DNA of 64,000 nucleotides from Halorubrum californiense DSM 19288 (GCF_000336875.1 NZ_AOJK01000050.1:1-64000); one strand, 5' to 3'. Numbered from the stretch's first letter, positions 43,466 to 52,772 are shown. Notes: generated from the sequence alone by a model not told the origin. Numbers and translations are program-made.

Positions 43466-44571
43466 GTCGCCACCTCCGGGTCTGGGGCGTCGACGGCTTC
43501 GGGGTCGTCGACGATCTCGGCGAGCAGGCGCCTCACGCGGGCCGTCGACTCCGCCCAGTCCGGGTGGCGCTCGTACCGCCGCCTCGCGGCGCGGCCCATC
43601 GCGGCGAGCCGGTCGGGGTCGCCCGCGAACTCGTCGAGCGCGCGGGCGACGGCTGCCGGGTCGTCCGGGTCGACGAGGACGCCCGTCTCGCCGTCGGCGA
43701 CCGTCTCACCCGCGCCGCCCGCCCGCGAGGCGATCGCCGGGAGGCCGAAGCTCATCCCCTCCAGATAGACGATCCCGAACCCCTCGTACCGGGAGGGGAC
43801 GGCGAGGACGTGGCTCCCCCGGAGCGCGTCGGCCAGTTCGGCGTCCGACAGCCGGCCGGCGAAGCGCACGTGGTCGTCGAGCCCGCGTTCCCGGACTATT
43901 CGCCGCACGTCCGCGACGTGCCCCTCGTCGACTACCCGGCCGACCACCGTGAGGTCGACGGCGGTGTCGGCGCGGTCGACCCCCGCGACGAGCGTGTCGA
44001 GCCCCTTCCGCGGCTCGACGTTGCCGACGAATGCGACCCGGAGCGGACCGGGGTCGGGACCCCCGAGAGACGCGGCCCGCGCCTCGATCGCGTCGTCGTT
44101 GATCGCGGGATCGAACCGGTCGCCGGCGGGCGGCGCGACGACGGTCGCCGCGGGATCGACGCCGAGGGCGGCGACGGCGTCGCGGGTCGCCGCGCTGTTA
44201 CAGACGACGCCGTCGACGGTCGCGAGGTAGCGGCGTTCGACGGCGCGGTACAGCGGCGAGAGCCGACGGGGCTCGCTCGCGCGCAGGTGATGGACGACGC
44301 TCACCACCGGGTACGGCAGGTCGCGGTTGGCGCGGAGGAGCGAGGGGTGCGCGAGCTCGTCTTGGAGCAGCACGTCGACGTCGACGCGGAGGCGGTCGCG
44401 GACCCCCGGGAGCGCGTTGTCCAGCAGCCCGCGCGGGTACGCCCGCCACGGGAGTTCGACGACCTCGACCGTGTCGCCGGCCGCGCGGAGCCCCGCGACG
44501 AGCTTCCGGTCGTAGCGGAATCCCCCGGACTGCTCGTCGAGGCTCCCGTACAGCGCGAACCCGACGTTCAT
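43462..44571 (-). CDS. Glycosyltransferase family 4 (GT-B) enzyme
   Basis: A 369-aa retaining glycosyltransferase. RVAFVGNVEPRKGLDTLV (start of the C-terminal Rossmann half), SHVLAVPSRYEGFGIVYLEGMSFGLPAIAS (here in parts: VPSRYEGFGIVYLEGM) with the E-x7-E motif, and GVLVDPDD are clear. It uses a nucleotide sugar. ATGA overlap with the PTPS gene upstream. Confidence 0.88.
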   Translation of the reverse strand: MNVGFALYGSLDEQSGGFRYDRKLVAGLRAAGDTVEVVELPWRAYPRGLLDNALPGVRDRLRVDVDVLLQDELAHPSLLRANRDLPYPVVSVVHHLRASEPRRLSPLYRAVERRYLATVDGVVCNSAATRDAVAALGVDPAATVVAPPAGDRFDPAINDDAIEARAASLGGPDPGPLRVAFVGNVEPRKGLDTLVAGVDRADTAVDLTVVGRVVDEGHVADVRRIVRERGLDDHVRFAGRLSDAELADALRGSHVLAVPSRYEGFGIVYLEGMSFGLPAIASRAGGAGETVADGETGVLVDPDDPAAVARALDEFAGDPDRLAAMGRAARRRYERHPDWAESTARVRRLLAEIVDDPEAVDAPDPEVAT

Positions 44572-44945
44572 AGCGGCGCGTCGTAGGTCGCGGCGGCCGC
44601 GTCGTCCTCCCAGACCGTCACGGCCAGCTCGCTCACGGCGTCGTCGGTCACCGCGTCGGTCACGCGCTCGAAGACGACGCGGGCGAAGCGCTCGACGCTG
44701 GGGTTGTACCCCTCGAACTCGGGGAGGTCGTTGAGCAGTTCGTCGCGGTAGCGGTCCGCGAGGTCGCCGAGCGCCGCCTCGGCGTCGTCGATGTCGACGA
44801 GGTAGTCGTGCTCGTTCAGCTCGGGGCCGCGGAAGGTCAGTTCCACCTCGAAGTGATGGGAGTGCGGGACGCTCTCCGGCCCCTCGTCGACGACCGTGAG
44901 GTAATGTTGGGCCACGAAATCCGTCAGCACCGTCGTCGCGTACAT
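44568..44945 (-). CDS. 6-pyruvoyl-tetrahydropterin synthase/QueD-family protein
   Basis: 125 aa from the ATG at 44945. The zinc His are in VAQHYL and HSHHFEV, and the C-terminal VTVWEDDAAAATY matches the family's Glu motif. The catalytic Cys expected about four residues before HxH is not present (ESVPHSHH), so it may not be a true PTPS or QueD. It could bind a pterin-like or other substrate. Its gene overlaps the glycosyltransferase start. Confidence 0.78.
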   Translation of the reverse strand: MYATTVLTDFVAQHYLTVVDEGPESVPHSHHFEVELTFRGPELNEHDYLVDIDDAEAALGDLADRYRDELLNDLPEFEGYNPSVERFARVVFERVTDAVTDDAVSELAVTVWEDDAAAATYDAPL

Positions 44946-45047
44946 AAACCGATCCACGGACGCGAGCAACCTAAATCCGGAGGGCGGCGGAAGGACGTTC
45001 GACGCGTCGGAGTGGTATACCCGGACGCGAGCGGCGGCGACGATCGT

Positions 45048-45938
45048 TCACAGATAGCCGAGCGCGCGCAGCCGCTCTTTGTCCGTCTCGCCCTCGTCGC
45101 CGTGTACCCGCGACACCGGCAGCGGCTCCGGCGGCGTCAGGGTCGGCTCGCGCGTGCCCTCGTCCGCGCCGTCGACCGTCGCCCACGGGACCGCGAGGAG
45201 CGCGGAGACGGGCGTGTGCATCGGGTGGCCGTACAACCCCCACTCGCCGAAGCAGTTGCCGTGGTCGGCGGTGACCGCGATCCGCCCGTCGACGCTCGCC
45301 GCGAGGGACTCGACCTCGTCGAGGACGTACCGGAGGTTCGCCTCGTACGCCGTCCGGACGCGCTCGACCGACACCTCGCCGCGCCGGAGCAGCACCCACG
45401 GGTTCCCCGCGTTGCTGTGGCTCCCGGTCCGGGCCAGCCCGTCGTCGCCGTCGAGTGGATCCGGAACGAACGGGTGGTGCGGCTACATGTAGTGGGCGAC
45501 GAGCCGGTCGGGGTCGCGCTCGCGGGCGAGCGCGATCGCCCGATCGGTCACGGCCGCGGCCGGCACGGTCCCCGCCTCGTCGTCCCACGCGTACTTCCAC
45601 ACCTCGTCGAGCGCGGCGAACCCGTCGGCGTCGAGGTAGCGGTCGGTCCAGGTGTTGCCGGTCACCATCGCGGTCCGCCCCGTCTCGGGGTGACCGAGGA
45701 AGGTGTTCTCCAGCCACTCCGAGGAGGAGCTCCCGACCGACCGGACCGACTCGACCTCGCCGAGGAACTCGAAGTCGGGCGCGACCGAGCGCAGCAGGTC
45801 GGCCCGACAGGCGTCGAGGACGACGAGGACGTCCCACTCGCGGTCGAAGGCGTTCGTCACGTAGTCGAGCCGCCGACCGATCGCCTGTAGCCCGCGCAGG
45901 TAGGCGGTCCCGAGGCGGCTCATTCCCGGCTCCGTCAC
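45048..45938 (-). pseudogene. Sulfatase/alkaline-phosphatase-like gene with in-frame amber codon
   Basis: A continuous 297-codon frame interrupted by one TAG at 45483-45485. Upstream part (151 aa): VLVVLDACRADLL with the metal Asp, VGSSSSEWL with the likely nucleophile, and ends VAHYM. Downstream part: PHHPFVPDP, then VTADHGNCFGEWGLYGHP with the remaining metal ligands. The family normally has a Gln in HYMQPH, and CAG to TAG is one transition. Without read-through the C-terminal metal ligands are lost. Sequencing error, a recent nonsense mutation or suppression are possible. Confidence 0.82.
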
Positions 45939-46048
45939 GACCGTCAGTTGGCGCGGGGCGACTAAACCGCTCCGGCGGGAGCAGTCCCGTCGGCCACGCG
46001 CCCCGACGCCGTCGGGACACCTATACGTCTCGCCGCCTCGGTACGACC

Positions 46049-48028
46049 GTGAACTGCCTGTTCGTCGGCGCGGGAGCGATCGCGCCGGAGTACGCCGCCG
46101 GCCTGCCGGAGAGTTCGCTGTCGCTCGCCGGCGTCGTCGACCTCGACGCGGACCGCGCCGCGTCGCTGGCCGCGTCTCACGACTGCCCGTCGTTCACCGA
46201 CTTGGAGACCGCGCTGGAGCGCGTCGACGCGCCGGTCGTGGTGAACCTGACGAGCCACGCGGCCCACGCGGCGGTGACGCGGACCGCGCTCGAAGCGGAC
46301 CGCCACGTCTACTCGCAGAAGCCGCTGGCGCTCGACGCCGACGAGGCGCGGGCGCTGGTGGCGCTCGCCAGCGACCGCGGGCTCGGCCTCGACTGTGCGC
46401 CCGGGACGCCGCGGGCGCCCTCGCAGCGCCGCGCGGGCCGCCTCCTCGCCGACGGGCGGCTCGGGTCGGTGGGGTTGGGGTACGCCCACGCCCACGTCGG
46501 CCGCGTCACCGACTGGCACGACCGGCCCGACTCATTCCTCGAAATCGGGCCGCTGTACGACGGGGCGGTGTATCCGCTCGCGCTGCTGGTGGCGTGGTTC
46601 GGGCCGGTCGAGCGCATCCGCGTCGCCGACGCCCTCGACGTCTGGCCCGCCCGGGAAGACCGGCGGCCGTCGACGCCGAGCCACGTCGAGGCGACGCTGT
46701 CGTTCGCGTCCGGGCCGACGGTCAGGCTCACGGCCAGCTTCTACGCGCCCCACCGGAGCCGGGAGTTCTACGGGCTGGAGCTCCACGGCGACGACGGCTC
46801 GCTGTACCTGAAGGGGACCGGCGCGATGGACGACGACCGCGACCGCGTTCGGTTCGGCCGCGTCGGCCGGGAGTACGTGAGCGCGCCGTCGGACGCGCCC
46901 GGGGAGCCGTACGAGTACGTCGACGCCGTGGAGCGCCTCACCGAGTCCGTCGAGGCCGGGTCGCCGTCGCGGGCGGGGGGACGGCGGGGCGCCCACGTCG
47001 TCGCCGTCTGTAACGCCATCGAGGCGGCCGCCGAGGGCGAGGGGTCGGTCGCGGTCGACGACTGCGGCGCGACCGCCGACCCGCCGCCGGCGCCGGTCGT
47101 CCGGCCAGAGAAGCAGACTGGAAGGGAAACAGAGTCCGGCCAAAGCGCGCTCCGACTCCCCGCCGTCGGCTTCGGCTGTTCGCGCTACCGCGACGGGGAG
47201 TACGTCGAGCGCGCCGACTCGATCGCGACCGCGCTCGACGCCGGCTACCGCCTCCTCGACTCCGCCGAGCTGTACGGCAACGAACACCGGATCGGGGAGC
47301 TGCTCGCCGCGCCCGGCGCGCCCGACCGCGAGCGCGTGTTCCTCCTCGGGAAGGCGTGGCGAACCAATCATCGCCGCGGACACCTGCTCGCCGCCTGCGC
47401 GGGCAGCCGCGAGGAGCTCGGGATCGACGCGTTCGACTGCTACGCGCTCCACTGGCCCTCGGCGCTCGAACACCGGGGCGAGCTTCGCCGCCTCGCCGAG
47501 AAGCCGGTCGAGCGGCAGGAGGCGCTCACCTTCCCCGAGGACGCGGACGGCGAGCCCGCGACCGACGACGTGTCGCTCGCGACCGCGTGGGAGAACCTGG
47601 AGGCCGTTCACGAGAGGGGGTGGGCGCGGACGCTCGGGGTCTGTAACGTCTCGCGGTCCCAGTTGGAGACGGTGCTGGAGACCGGCGACGTCGACCCGGC
47701 GCTCGTACAGGTGGAGCGACACCCCTACCGCCCCCGGACCGACCTCGTCGAGTTCTGTCGCGAGCGCGGGATCCGGGTGGTCGCGCACTCGCCGCTGTCG
47801 GCGCCCGGCCTCCTCGACGAGCCCGTCCTGAACGGGATCGGGACGGATCGGGAGCTCTCGCCGGCCCAGACCGTGATCGCGTGGAACGCCTCGCAGGGGG
47901 CCGTCCCGATCCCGTCGAGCACCGCCGAGTCGCACGTCGTCTCGAACCTTGCGGCCGGGGGCGAGCGGTTGACGGACGACGAGGTCGCGCGGATCGACGG
48001 CCTGCGCGACCCCGACTTCGAGCGCTGA
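46049..48028 (+). CDS. Gfo/Idh/MocA oxidoreductase fused to aldo/keto reductase
   Basis: 659 aa from a GTG at 46049. Residues 1-340: Rossmann fold (FVGAGAIAPEYA), NLTSHAAHAAVT, SQKPLALDADEA (the E/QKP motif). Residues about 375-659: AKR barrel with VGFGCSRYRDGEY, LLDSAELYGNE (Asp and Tyr), LLGKAWRTN (Lys), ALHWPSAL (His), VCNVSRSQL, VAHSPLSAPG. All four catalytic residues are there. Two NAD(P)-linked redox steps, perhaps on a sugar or polyol, are fused. A linker with Pro/Ala and Gln/Thr lies near 350-370. Confidence 0.87.
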   Translation: MNCLFVGAGAIAPEYAAGLPESSLSLAGVVDLDADRAASLAASHDCPSFTDLETALERVDAPVVVNLTSHAAHAAVTRTALEADRHVYSQKPLALDADEARALVALASDRGLGLDCAPGTPRAPSQRRAGRLLADGRLGSVGLGYAHAHVGRVTDWHDRPDSFLEIGPLYDGAVYPLALLVAWFGPVERIRVADALDVWPAREDRRPSTPSHVEATLSFASGPTVRLTASFYAPHRSREFYGLELHGDDGSLYLKGTGAMDDDRDRVRFGRVGREYVSAPSDAPGEPYEYVDAVERLTESVEAGSPSRAGGRRGAHVVAVCNAIEAAAEGEGSVAVDDCGATADPPPAPVVRPEKQTGRETESGQSALRLPAVGFGCSRYRDGEYVERADSIATALDAGYRLLDSAELYGNEHRIGELLAAPGAPDRERVFLLGKAWRTNHRRGHLLAACAGSREELGIDAFDCYALHWPSALEHRGELRRLAEKPVERQEALTFPEDADGEPATDDVSLATAWENLEAVHERGWARTLGVCNVSRSQLETVLETGDVDPALVQVERHPYRPRTDLVEFCRERGIRVVAHSPLSAPGLLDEPVLNGIGTDRELSPAQTVIAWNASQGAVPIPSSTAESHVVSNLAAGGERLTDDEVARIDGLRDPDFER

Positions 48029-48103
48029 GTCGCCGCCCGCGACCCGATCGGACGCCCGCGGTCCGGGCGGTATTCCTATGTGAGAGAAGTCCGTGTGTGT
48101 GAT

Positions 48104-48490
48104 ATGGCAACGACCGAAGCGCGACAGTCGGCGGTCGACCTCGGATCGCTGAACGGTCTCCACTGGGTAGGTATCGTCGCCGCCCTCGTCTCCGCCGCCG
48201 TTCACCTCCTCCTCGGCGTCAGGCTGTTTCCCTCTCCGATGGGGATCAGCTTCGTCCTCGCGGGGCTCGGGTTCGTCGGGGGCGTCGTCCTCCTCGCGAT
48301 CGACTACCGGCGTCGCACGGTGTACGCCGTCGGGATCGCGTTCACGCTCGTCCAGATCCTCCTGTGGTACGTCGTCAACTTCGCCGGGGGCGCGAAGTCG
48401 TTCCCGGCCGACGTCGGGACGCTCGGCGCCGTCGACAAGGTCGCACAGGTCGCGTTGATCGCCGTCCTGGTCGCCCTGCTCCGCCGATAG
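48104..48490 (+). CDS. Small four-helix membrane protein
   Basis: 128 aa from the ATG at 48104, with four membrane helices (HWVGIVAALVSAAVHLLLGV; ISFVLAGLGFVGGVVLLAI; VYAVGIAFTLVQILLWYVV; VAQVALIAVLVALL). A conserved type in haloarchaea, of unknown function. Followed immediately by the CDP-alcohol phosphatidyltransferase. Confidence 0.7.
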   Translation: MATTEARQSAVDLGSLNGLHWVGIVAALVSAAVHLLLGVRLFPSPMGISFVLAGLGFVGGVVLLAIDYRRRTVYAVGIAFTLVQILLWYVVNFAGGAKSFPADVGTLGAVDKVAQVALIAVLVALLRR

Positions 48491-48492
48491 CC

Positions 48493-49254
48493 GTGTCGAC
48501 TCGGCAGCGCTCCCTCCGCGTCGGGGTCGGCATCGGGCTCCCGCTCGTCGCCGCGGTCGCGCTCGCCGCGCTCCTGTTTCGGCTGTTTCCGACGGTCGCG
48601 ACGGGTCGGTGGGGGCTCTCTCCCGCCGTCGTCGCGGGCGGCTGCTGGGCCGGACAGCTCTGGTACGTCGGCTACCGGATCGATCCGGAGCGGCTGGCCG
48701 GGCGGTTCTGGCGGCGGCTGTTCGGGCTGGCGAACGCGGTCACGCTCGCTCGTGGAGCGCTGTACGCCGTCGTCGCCGGGTTCACGGTCGTCCCAGCGGG
48801 GACGACGCTCGCGTGGGTGCCGGCGCTGTGTTACGGGACCGGCGTCGTCCTCGACAGGCTCGACGGCATCCTCGCCCGGACGGTGAGCCGGGAGACCGAG
48901 GTCGGCCGCCGGCTCGACATGGCGTTCGACACCTTCGGGTTCGTCGCCGCGCCGTTGGTGGCGGTGCTGTGGGGACTGCTGCCGGTCTGGTACCTCGCCA
49001 TCTCCGCCGCGCGGTACGTCTTCCGCGGGGCCGTGTGGCTGCGCCGCGTCCGCGGGCTCCCGGTCTCCGACCTCCCCGACAGCGACCTCGGGAAGTATCT
49101 CGCGGGCGTCCAGATGGTCTTCGTGACGGTCGCGCTCGTCCCGCCGGTCCCGACGGGACTCGTGTGGACCGTCGCGCCCGCCGTCCTCCTCCCGTCGCTC
49201 GCGGTGTTTACGCGCGACTACCTCACCGTCAGCGGGCGCCTCCCCCGCCGATGA
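48493..49254 (+). CDS. CDP-alcohol phosphatidyltransferase family membrane enzyme
   Basis: 253 aa from a GTG at 48493, 2 bp after the upstream stop. The signature DGILARTVSRETEVGRRLDMAFD fits D-G-x2-A-R-x8-G-x3-D-x3-D exactly (positions about 130-150). Six membrane helices are expected. It condenses a CDP-linked lipid or alcohol with a second alcohol, as in making archaeal phospholipids. The acceptor is unknown; adjacent genes suggest an uncommon headgroup. Confidence 0.87.
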   Translation: MSTRQRSLRVGVGIGLPLVAAVALAALLFRLFPTVATGRWGLSPAVVAGGCWAGQLWYVGYRIDPERLAGRFWRRLFGLANAVTLARGALYAVVAGFTVVPAGTTLAWVPALCYGTGVVLDRLDGILARTVSRETEVGRRLDMAFDTFGFVAAPLVAVLWGLLPVWYLAISAARYVFRGAVWLRRVRGLPVSDLPDSDLGKYLAGVQMVFVTVALVPPVPTGLVWTVAPAVLLPSLAVFTRDYLTVSGRLPRR

Positions 49255-49267
49255 CGGCGGCGGACGC

Positions 49268-50293
49268 TCACGAATACTCTAAGATTACCTGAACCGCCTC
49301 CTCGGACTCCGAGTCGAGCAGCTCGTACGCCTCCGCCGCACGCTCGAAGGGGATCCGGTGGGTGATCAGCTCGTCCGCGGGGACCCGGTCGAGCCGTTCG
49401 AGCGCCGCGTCCATGCGTCGCTCGCGATCCCAGCGCCCGCGGAGCTCGGGGCTGATCGTCGACACCTGACTGGAGACGATATCGATCCGGTCTCGGTGGA
49501 ACCGCCCACCGAGCCCGATCGGCTCGCGTTTGGTGCCGTACCACGACCCGACGACGATCCGCGCGTCGTAGCCCACGACGCCGATGGCGTCGTCGAGCGC
49601 GCTCGGCTGCCCGGAGAGTTCGACAGCGAGGTCGGCGTCGCCGAGGGCGGCGTCCGAACTGCCGACGCCGGCGTCGGCGGCGTCGTCGAGCGTCCCGGGC
49701 GTCGTCGTCCGGTCGGCGCCGAACGCCGCCGCGAGGGTCCGACGGCGCTCGACGGGGTCGACTACGACGAGCGATTCCAGCGGGAACCCGGCCAGCAGTC
49801 GGGTGACGCAGAGCCCGATCACGCCGGCGCCGAACACCACGACCCGCTCTCCGAGCCGCGGGGCGGCGTCGAGGACGATATTCGTCGCCGTCTCGACCGA
49901 GGGGAGGAGCGATCCGACGGCCGGCGTCGTCTCCGGCGCGAGCGCGACCACCGCGTCGGGGGTCGTTCGGAAGCTCGTCTGGTGGGGGACGAACGAGAAC
50001 ACCGACCGGCCGACCCAGTCCGGGTCGACGTCCGCGCCGACCGCACGGACGACTCCGCTCGCGGCGTATCCGTACTGAAGGGGGTACGAGAGGTCGCCGT
50101 CGAGCGCGTCGAGCGTCTCGTCGGCCGGGAGGTCACCGGGCGTCTGGTCGCGGTACACGAGTAGTTCCGTCCCGGCGCTTATGGCCGACGCGCGGGTGTC
50201 GACGAGCAGCTCGTCGGCCTCCGGCGGGCCGACTGACGTCTCTCGCACCTCGACGGTCTCCGGCCCCGTGAAGTAGAGCGCCGCGTCGGTCAT
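49268..50293 (-). CDS. MDR-superfamily dehydrogenase, BchC-like, without catalytic zinc Cys
   Basis: 341 aa from the ATG at 50293. VVFGAGVIGLCVTRLL is the NAD(P) motif. The first domain has ASAISAGTELLVYRDQTP, where zinc-dependent MDRs have a Cys, and there is no four-Cys structural zinc loop. ISAGTE is like bacteriochlorophyllide dehydrogenase BchC and related proteins. It probably oxidises or reduces a polyol or ring alcohol. Confidence 0.82.
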   Translation of the reverse strand: MTDAALYFTGPETVEVRETSVGPPEADELLVDTRASAISAGTELLVYRDQTPGDLPADETLDALDGDLSYPLQYGYAASGVVRAVGADVDPDWVGRSVFSFVPHQTSFRTTPDAVVALAPETTPAVGSLLPSVETATNIVLDAAPRLGERVVVFGAGVIGLCVTRLLAGFPLESLVVVDPVERRRTLAAAFGADRTTTPGTLDDAADAGVGSSDAALGDADLAVELSGQPSALDDAIGVVGYDARIVVGSWYGTKREPIGLGGRFHRDRIDIVSSQVSTISPELRGRWDRERRMDAALERLDRVPADELITHRIPFERAAEAYELLDSESEEAVQVILEYS

Positions 50294-50496
50294 CGTGTCG
50301 TCGCGAACTTGGTCCGTCCGCGGGCGGCGCCGGAGCGACGCCGCGCCCCCCGGCTCGGCTGGTGACGTGACACGTGACTCCACAGGGACCGTGTGATGTT
50401 AAGTCCTCGCGCCGTGTGCGAGTCGGAAGCAGTATCGACGGAATCGAAAAACGGTATCGACGGAACAGAAAACGAACCCCAGCGGTCGCGAGGCGC

Positions 50497-51732
50497 TCAG
50501 CGGATGACGTCGAGGCCGTTGTTCTTCTCGATCGGCTCGCTGCCGCCGTCGGACTCCCAGCCGCGGTCGGTGCCGCCGGAGACCGCCGGCTCGCCTCTCT
50601 CGCCCGCGGCGCCCGCGGCCTCGGTCGCCTCGGCCGCTCGCTGGCGCGAGTCGCCGAGGTCGTCGCCGTCGACCGCGGCGCGCGACTTGTCGGCCTGCTT
50701 CTGGGTGGAGGGGCCGAGCACCTGCGCGCTCTGGACGCCCGTCATGATCGCCATGACGCGCACCTTCCCCTTGTACTCCTCCTGGATGCGAGCGCCCCAG
50801 ATCACGTTGGCGCTCGCCTCCAGCCGCTCGGTGATGTTGTTCGCGATCCCCTCGGCCTCCTTCAGCGTGAGGTCCGGACCGCCCGTGATGTGGACGAGCC
50901 CGCCCGAGGCGCCGCGGTAGTCGACGTCGAGCAGCGGGTGGTTCATCGCGTCGTTGACCACCTCTTGGGTCTTGTTCTTGTCCTGCGTCTCGCCGACGAG
51001 CATGACCGCGACGCCGCCCTGATTCATGATCGTCGACATGTCCGCGTAGTCGAGGTTGATGAGGCTCGGCTGGGTGATCGTCTCCGAGATCCCCTTCACC
51101 GTCTCCGCGATGATCTGGTCCATCACGGAGAACGCCTTCCCGATCGGCAGGTTCGGCACGTAGTCCAAGAGCCGGTTGTTGTCGAGGACGATGATCGAGT
51201 CGGCTTCGTTGCGGAGGTCTTCGAGGCCCTCCTCGGCTTTCACCGTGCGGGCGCGCTCGACGTTGAACGGCGTCGAGACCATCCCGACGACGATGGCACC
51301 CTGCTCTTTGGCGATCTTCGAGACGACCGGCGCCGCGCCGGTGCCCGTGCCGCCGCCCATCCCGGCGGTGACGAAGACGAGGTCGGCGTCGCCGAGTACC
51401 TCTTTGATCGTGCCCTGGGCCATCTCGGTGGCGCGCTCGCCCATCTTGGGGTCGCCGCCGGCGCCGAGCCCCTGCGTGAGCGACTTGCCCACGAGGATCT
51501 TGGTGTCGGCCTCGATCATCTTGAGGTGCTGTTTGTCCGTGTTGATGGCGACGGTGTCGGCGCCGTCGACGCCGATGTTGTACAGGCGGTTGACCGTGTT
51601 GTTCCCGGCCCCGCCGGCGCCGACGATGACGATCCGGGGGTCCCCGAACTCGTCGTCTCCCATGTCGACGTCATCCATGTCGCGCTGCTCCGCTTCCGCG
51701 TTGTCGAGGGCGTCCTGAACGAGATCTTGCAT
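50497..51732 (-). CDS. ftsZ2: Cell division protein FtsZ2
   Basis: A 411-aa Fts[20 protein letters not shown] (T1), [15 protein letters not shown] (signature), NVDYAD-like [17 protein letters not shown] (T7 region). The [21 protein letters not shown] start and the absence of secE/nusG neighbours, which accompany FtsZ1, favour FtsZ2. FtsZ2 drives ring constriction in haloarchaea. The C-terminal tail is long and acidic (about 70 residues). It is 4 bp after a small RHH gene. Confidence 0.88.
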   Translation of the reverse strand: MQDLVQDALDNAEAEQRDMDDVDMGDDEFGDPRIVIVGAGGAGNNTVNRLYNIGVDGADTVAINTDKQHLKMIEADTKILVGKSLTQGLGAGGDPKMGERATEMAQGTIKEVLGDADLVFVTAGMGGGTGTGAAPVVSKIAKEQGAIVVGMVSTPFNVERARTVKAEEGLEDLRNEADSIIVLDNNRLLDYVPNLPIGKAFSVMDQIIAETVKGISETITQPSLINLDYADMSTIMNQGGVAVMLVGETQDKNKTQEVVNDAMNHPLLDVDYRGASGGLVHITGGPDLTLKEAEGIANNITERLEASANVIWGARIQEEYKGKVRVMAIMTGVQSAQVLGPSTQKQADKSRAAVDGDDLGDSRQRAAEATEAAGAAGERGEPAVSGGTDRGWESDGGSEPIEKNNGLDVIR

Positions 51733-51736
51733 CAGT

Positions 51737-51916
51737 TTACACCTTCGCCCAGTTGCGGTTGCGGCCGCGCTCGTCGCGCTCGCCGTCCTGTTCGTTCAAC
51801 ATGTCGCGGACGGCCGACCGGATCGCCTCGCTCCGGTTCGGGAATTCGCCCGTCTCCACCATCTGTTCGACCTCGTCTATCTGCTGTTTCGGGATTCGTA
51901 GTGTCACACGCTCCAT
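51737..51916 (-). CDS. Ribbon-helix-helix (CopG/MetJ) DNA-binding protein
   Basis: 59 aa from the ATG at 51916. [19 protein letters not shown] is a ribbon strand and helix, then [20 protein letters not shown]. Such short RHH proteins are dimeric repressors. It precedes ftsZ2 by 4 bp, so the pair is one operon. The GTAAGAC boxes upstream are the natural candidates for its operators. Confidence 0.87.
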   Translation of the reverse strand: MERVTLRIPKQQIDEVEQMVETGEFPNRSEAIRSAVRDMLNEQDGERDERGRNRNWAKV

Positions 51917-51929
51917 TGGTATTCCCCCG

Positions 51930-52083
51930 GTAAGACGACGAACACGCAACGCGTGTGTCTTACAGCGCGAAACCGCCCGACTGCGGGGAGACGCCCCACA
52001 CCGGACGACCGCTGTAAGACGACCGTCTTACGCAGATGAAATCACCGAGCGAACTATTATAAAACTATCGGTGGGTGTAAGAC
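51930..52083. promoter_or_regulatory. Five GTAAGAC/GTCTTAC boxes upstream of the RHH-ftsZ2 operon
   Basis: GTAAGAC at 51930-51936, 52014-52020 and 52077-52083, and its complement GTCTTAC at 51957-51963 and 52025-52031. Two of them form an inverted pair GTAAGAC-GACC-GTCTTAC (52014-52031). An AT-rich TATTATAAAAC lies at about 52055-52064 between boxes four and five. They look like RHH operators. Confidence 0.68.
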
Positions 52084-52132
52084 AGAACGTGAAGACGGCC
52101 GAATATCGACGTATACGGACTGCTACAGCCGG

Positions 52133-52729
52133 TTATTGGTCTTTCAAAACGTCCGCTGCCGGGGTCCGGCGTCCGCATCCGGGGCAGAACGCCCAGTCGG
52201 TCCGGAGCTCGTCGCCGCACTCGCAGAACGCTCTGTGCGACTGTTTCTCTCCACAATTCGGGCAGTATACGTGGTCAGAAGGGACGATTTCGCCACATCC
52301 GCCGCAGGCGTTTTCACGCGTTTGCGCGCCCGGACTCGCCTCCGTCTTACGCGCGTTCGGTTCCGTCTCGTCGGTCGTCACACGCACCTCGTCGTCCCGC
52401 TCGTCGGATCCGGCGTTCGGGGCGTCGAGCGTGACGTTTACGTTGATATCGCCGGCGTTTCCGGGCGTATACGCTCGCGTCGCAGCGCCGCCCGCCGGAC
52501 CGAGCCGCTCGTCGAGCGCCGCGTCGAGCCGCTCCGCGATCAGATCGTCGACGCGGTCCGCGAGGGCGTCGTCGACGCTCCCGGGTGACGCGTCGGACGC
52601 GTCGGACGCGTCTCCCTCTCCGCCGAGGTGCGTCCGGAGCGCCTCCCGCATCACCTCGCTTTTGGAGGCGTCACACGCTTCCAGCCGGTCGACGAGGTCG
52701 TCGTCCGCCCGGAAGGGGATCTTGCTCAT
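52133..52729 (-). CDS. RHH and double zinc-ribbon protein
   Basis: 198 aa. The N-terminus MSKIPFRADDDLVDRLEA with SKSEVMREALRTHL is a ribbon-helix-helix. A DASDASDAS repeat and a predicted helix follow. The C-terminus has CGGCG ... CPNCG and CECGD ... CPGCG, two zinc ribbons. It is upstream of the RHH-ftsZ2 operon on the same strand and is divergent from the coiled-coil/SMC operon. It may regulate both. Confidence 0.78.
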   Translation of the reverse strand: MSKIPFRADDDLVDRLEACDASKSEVMREALRTHLGGEGDASDASDASPGSVDDALADRVDDLIAERLDAALDERLGPAGGAATRAYTPGNAGDINVNVTLDAPNAGSDERDDEVRVTTDETEPNARKTEASPGAQTRENACGGCGEIVPSDHVYCPNCGEKQSHRAFCECGDELRTDWAFCPGCGRRTPAADVLKDQ

Positions 52730-52772
52730 ACCGAAGCAGTATCTCCGGTCGGTATAAGTATCTTCTCCTGCT

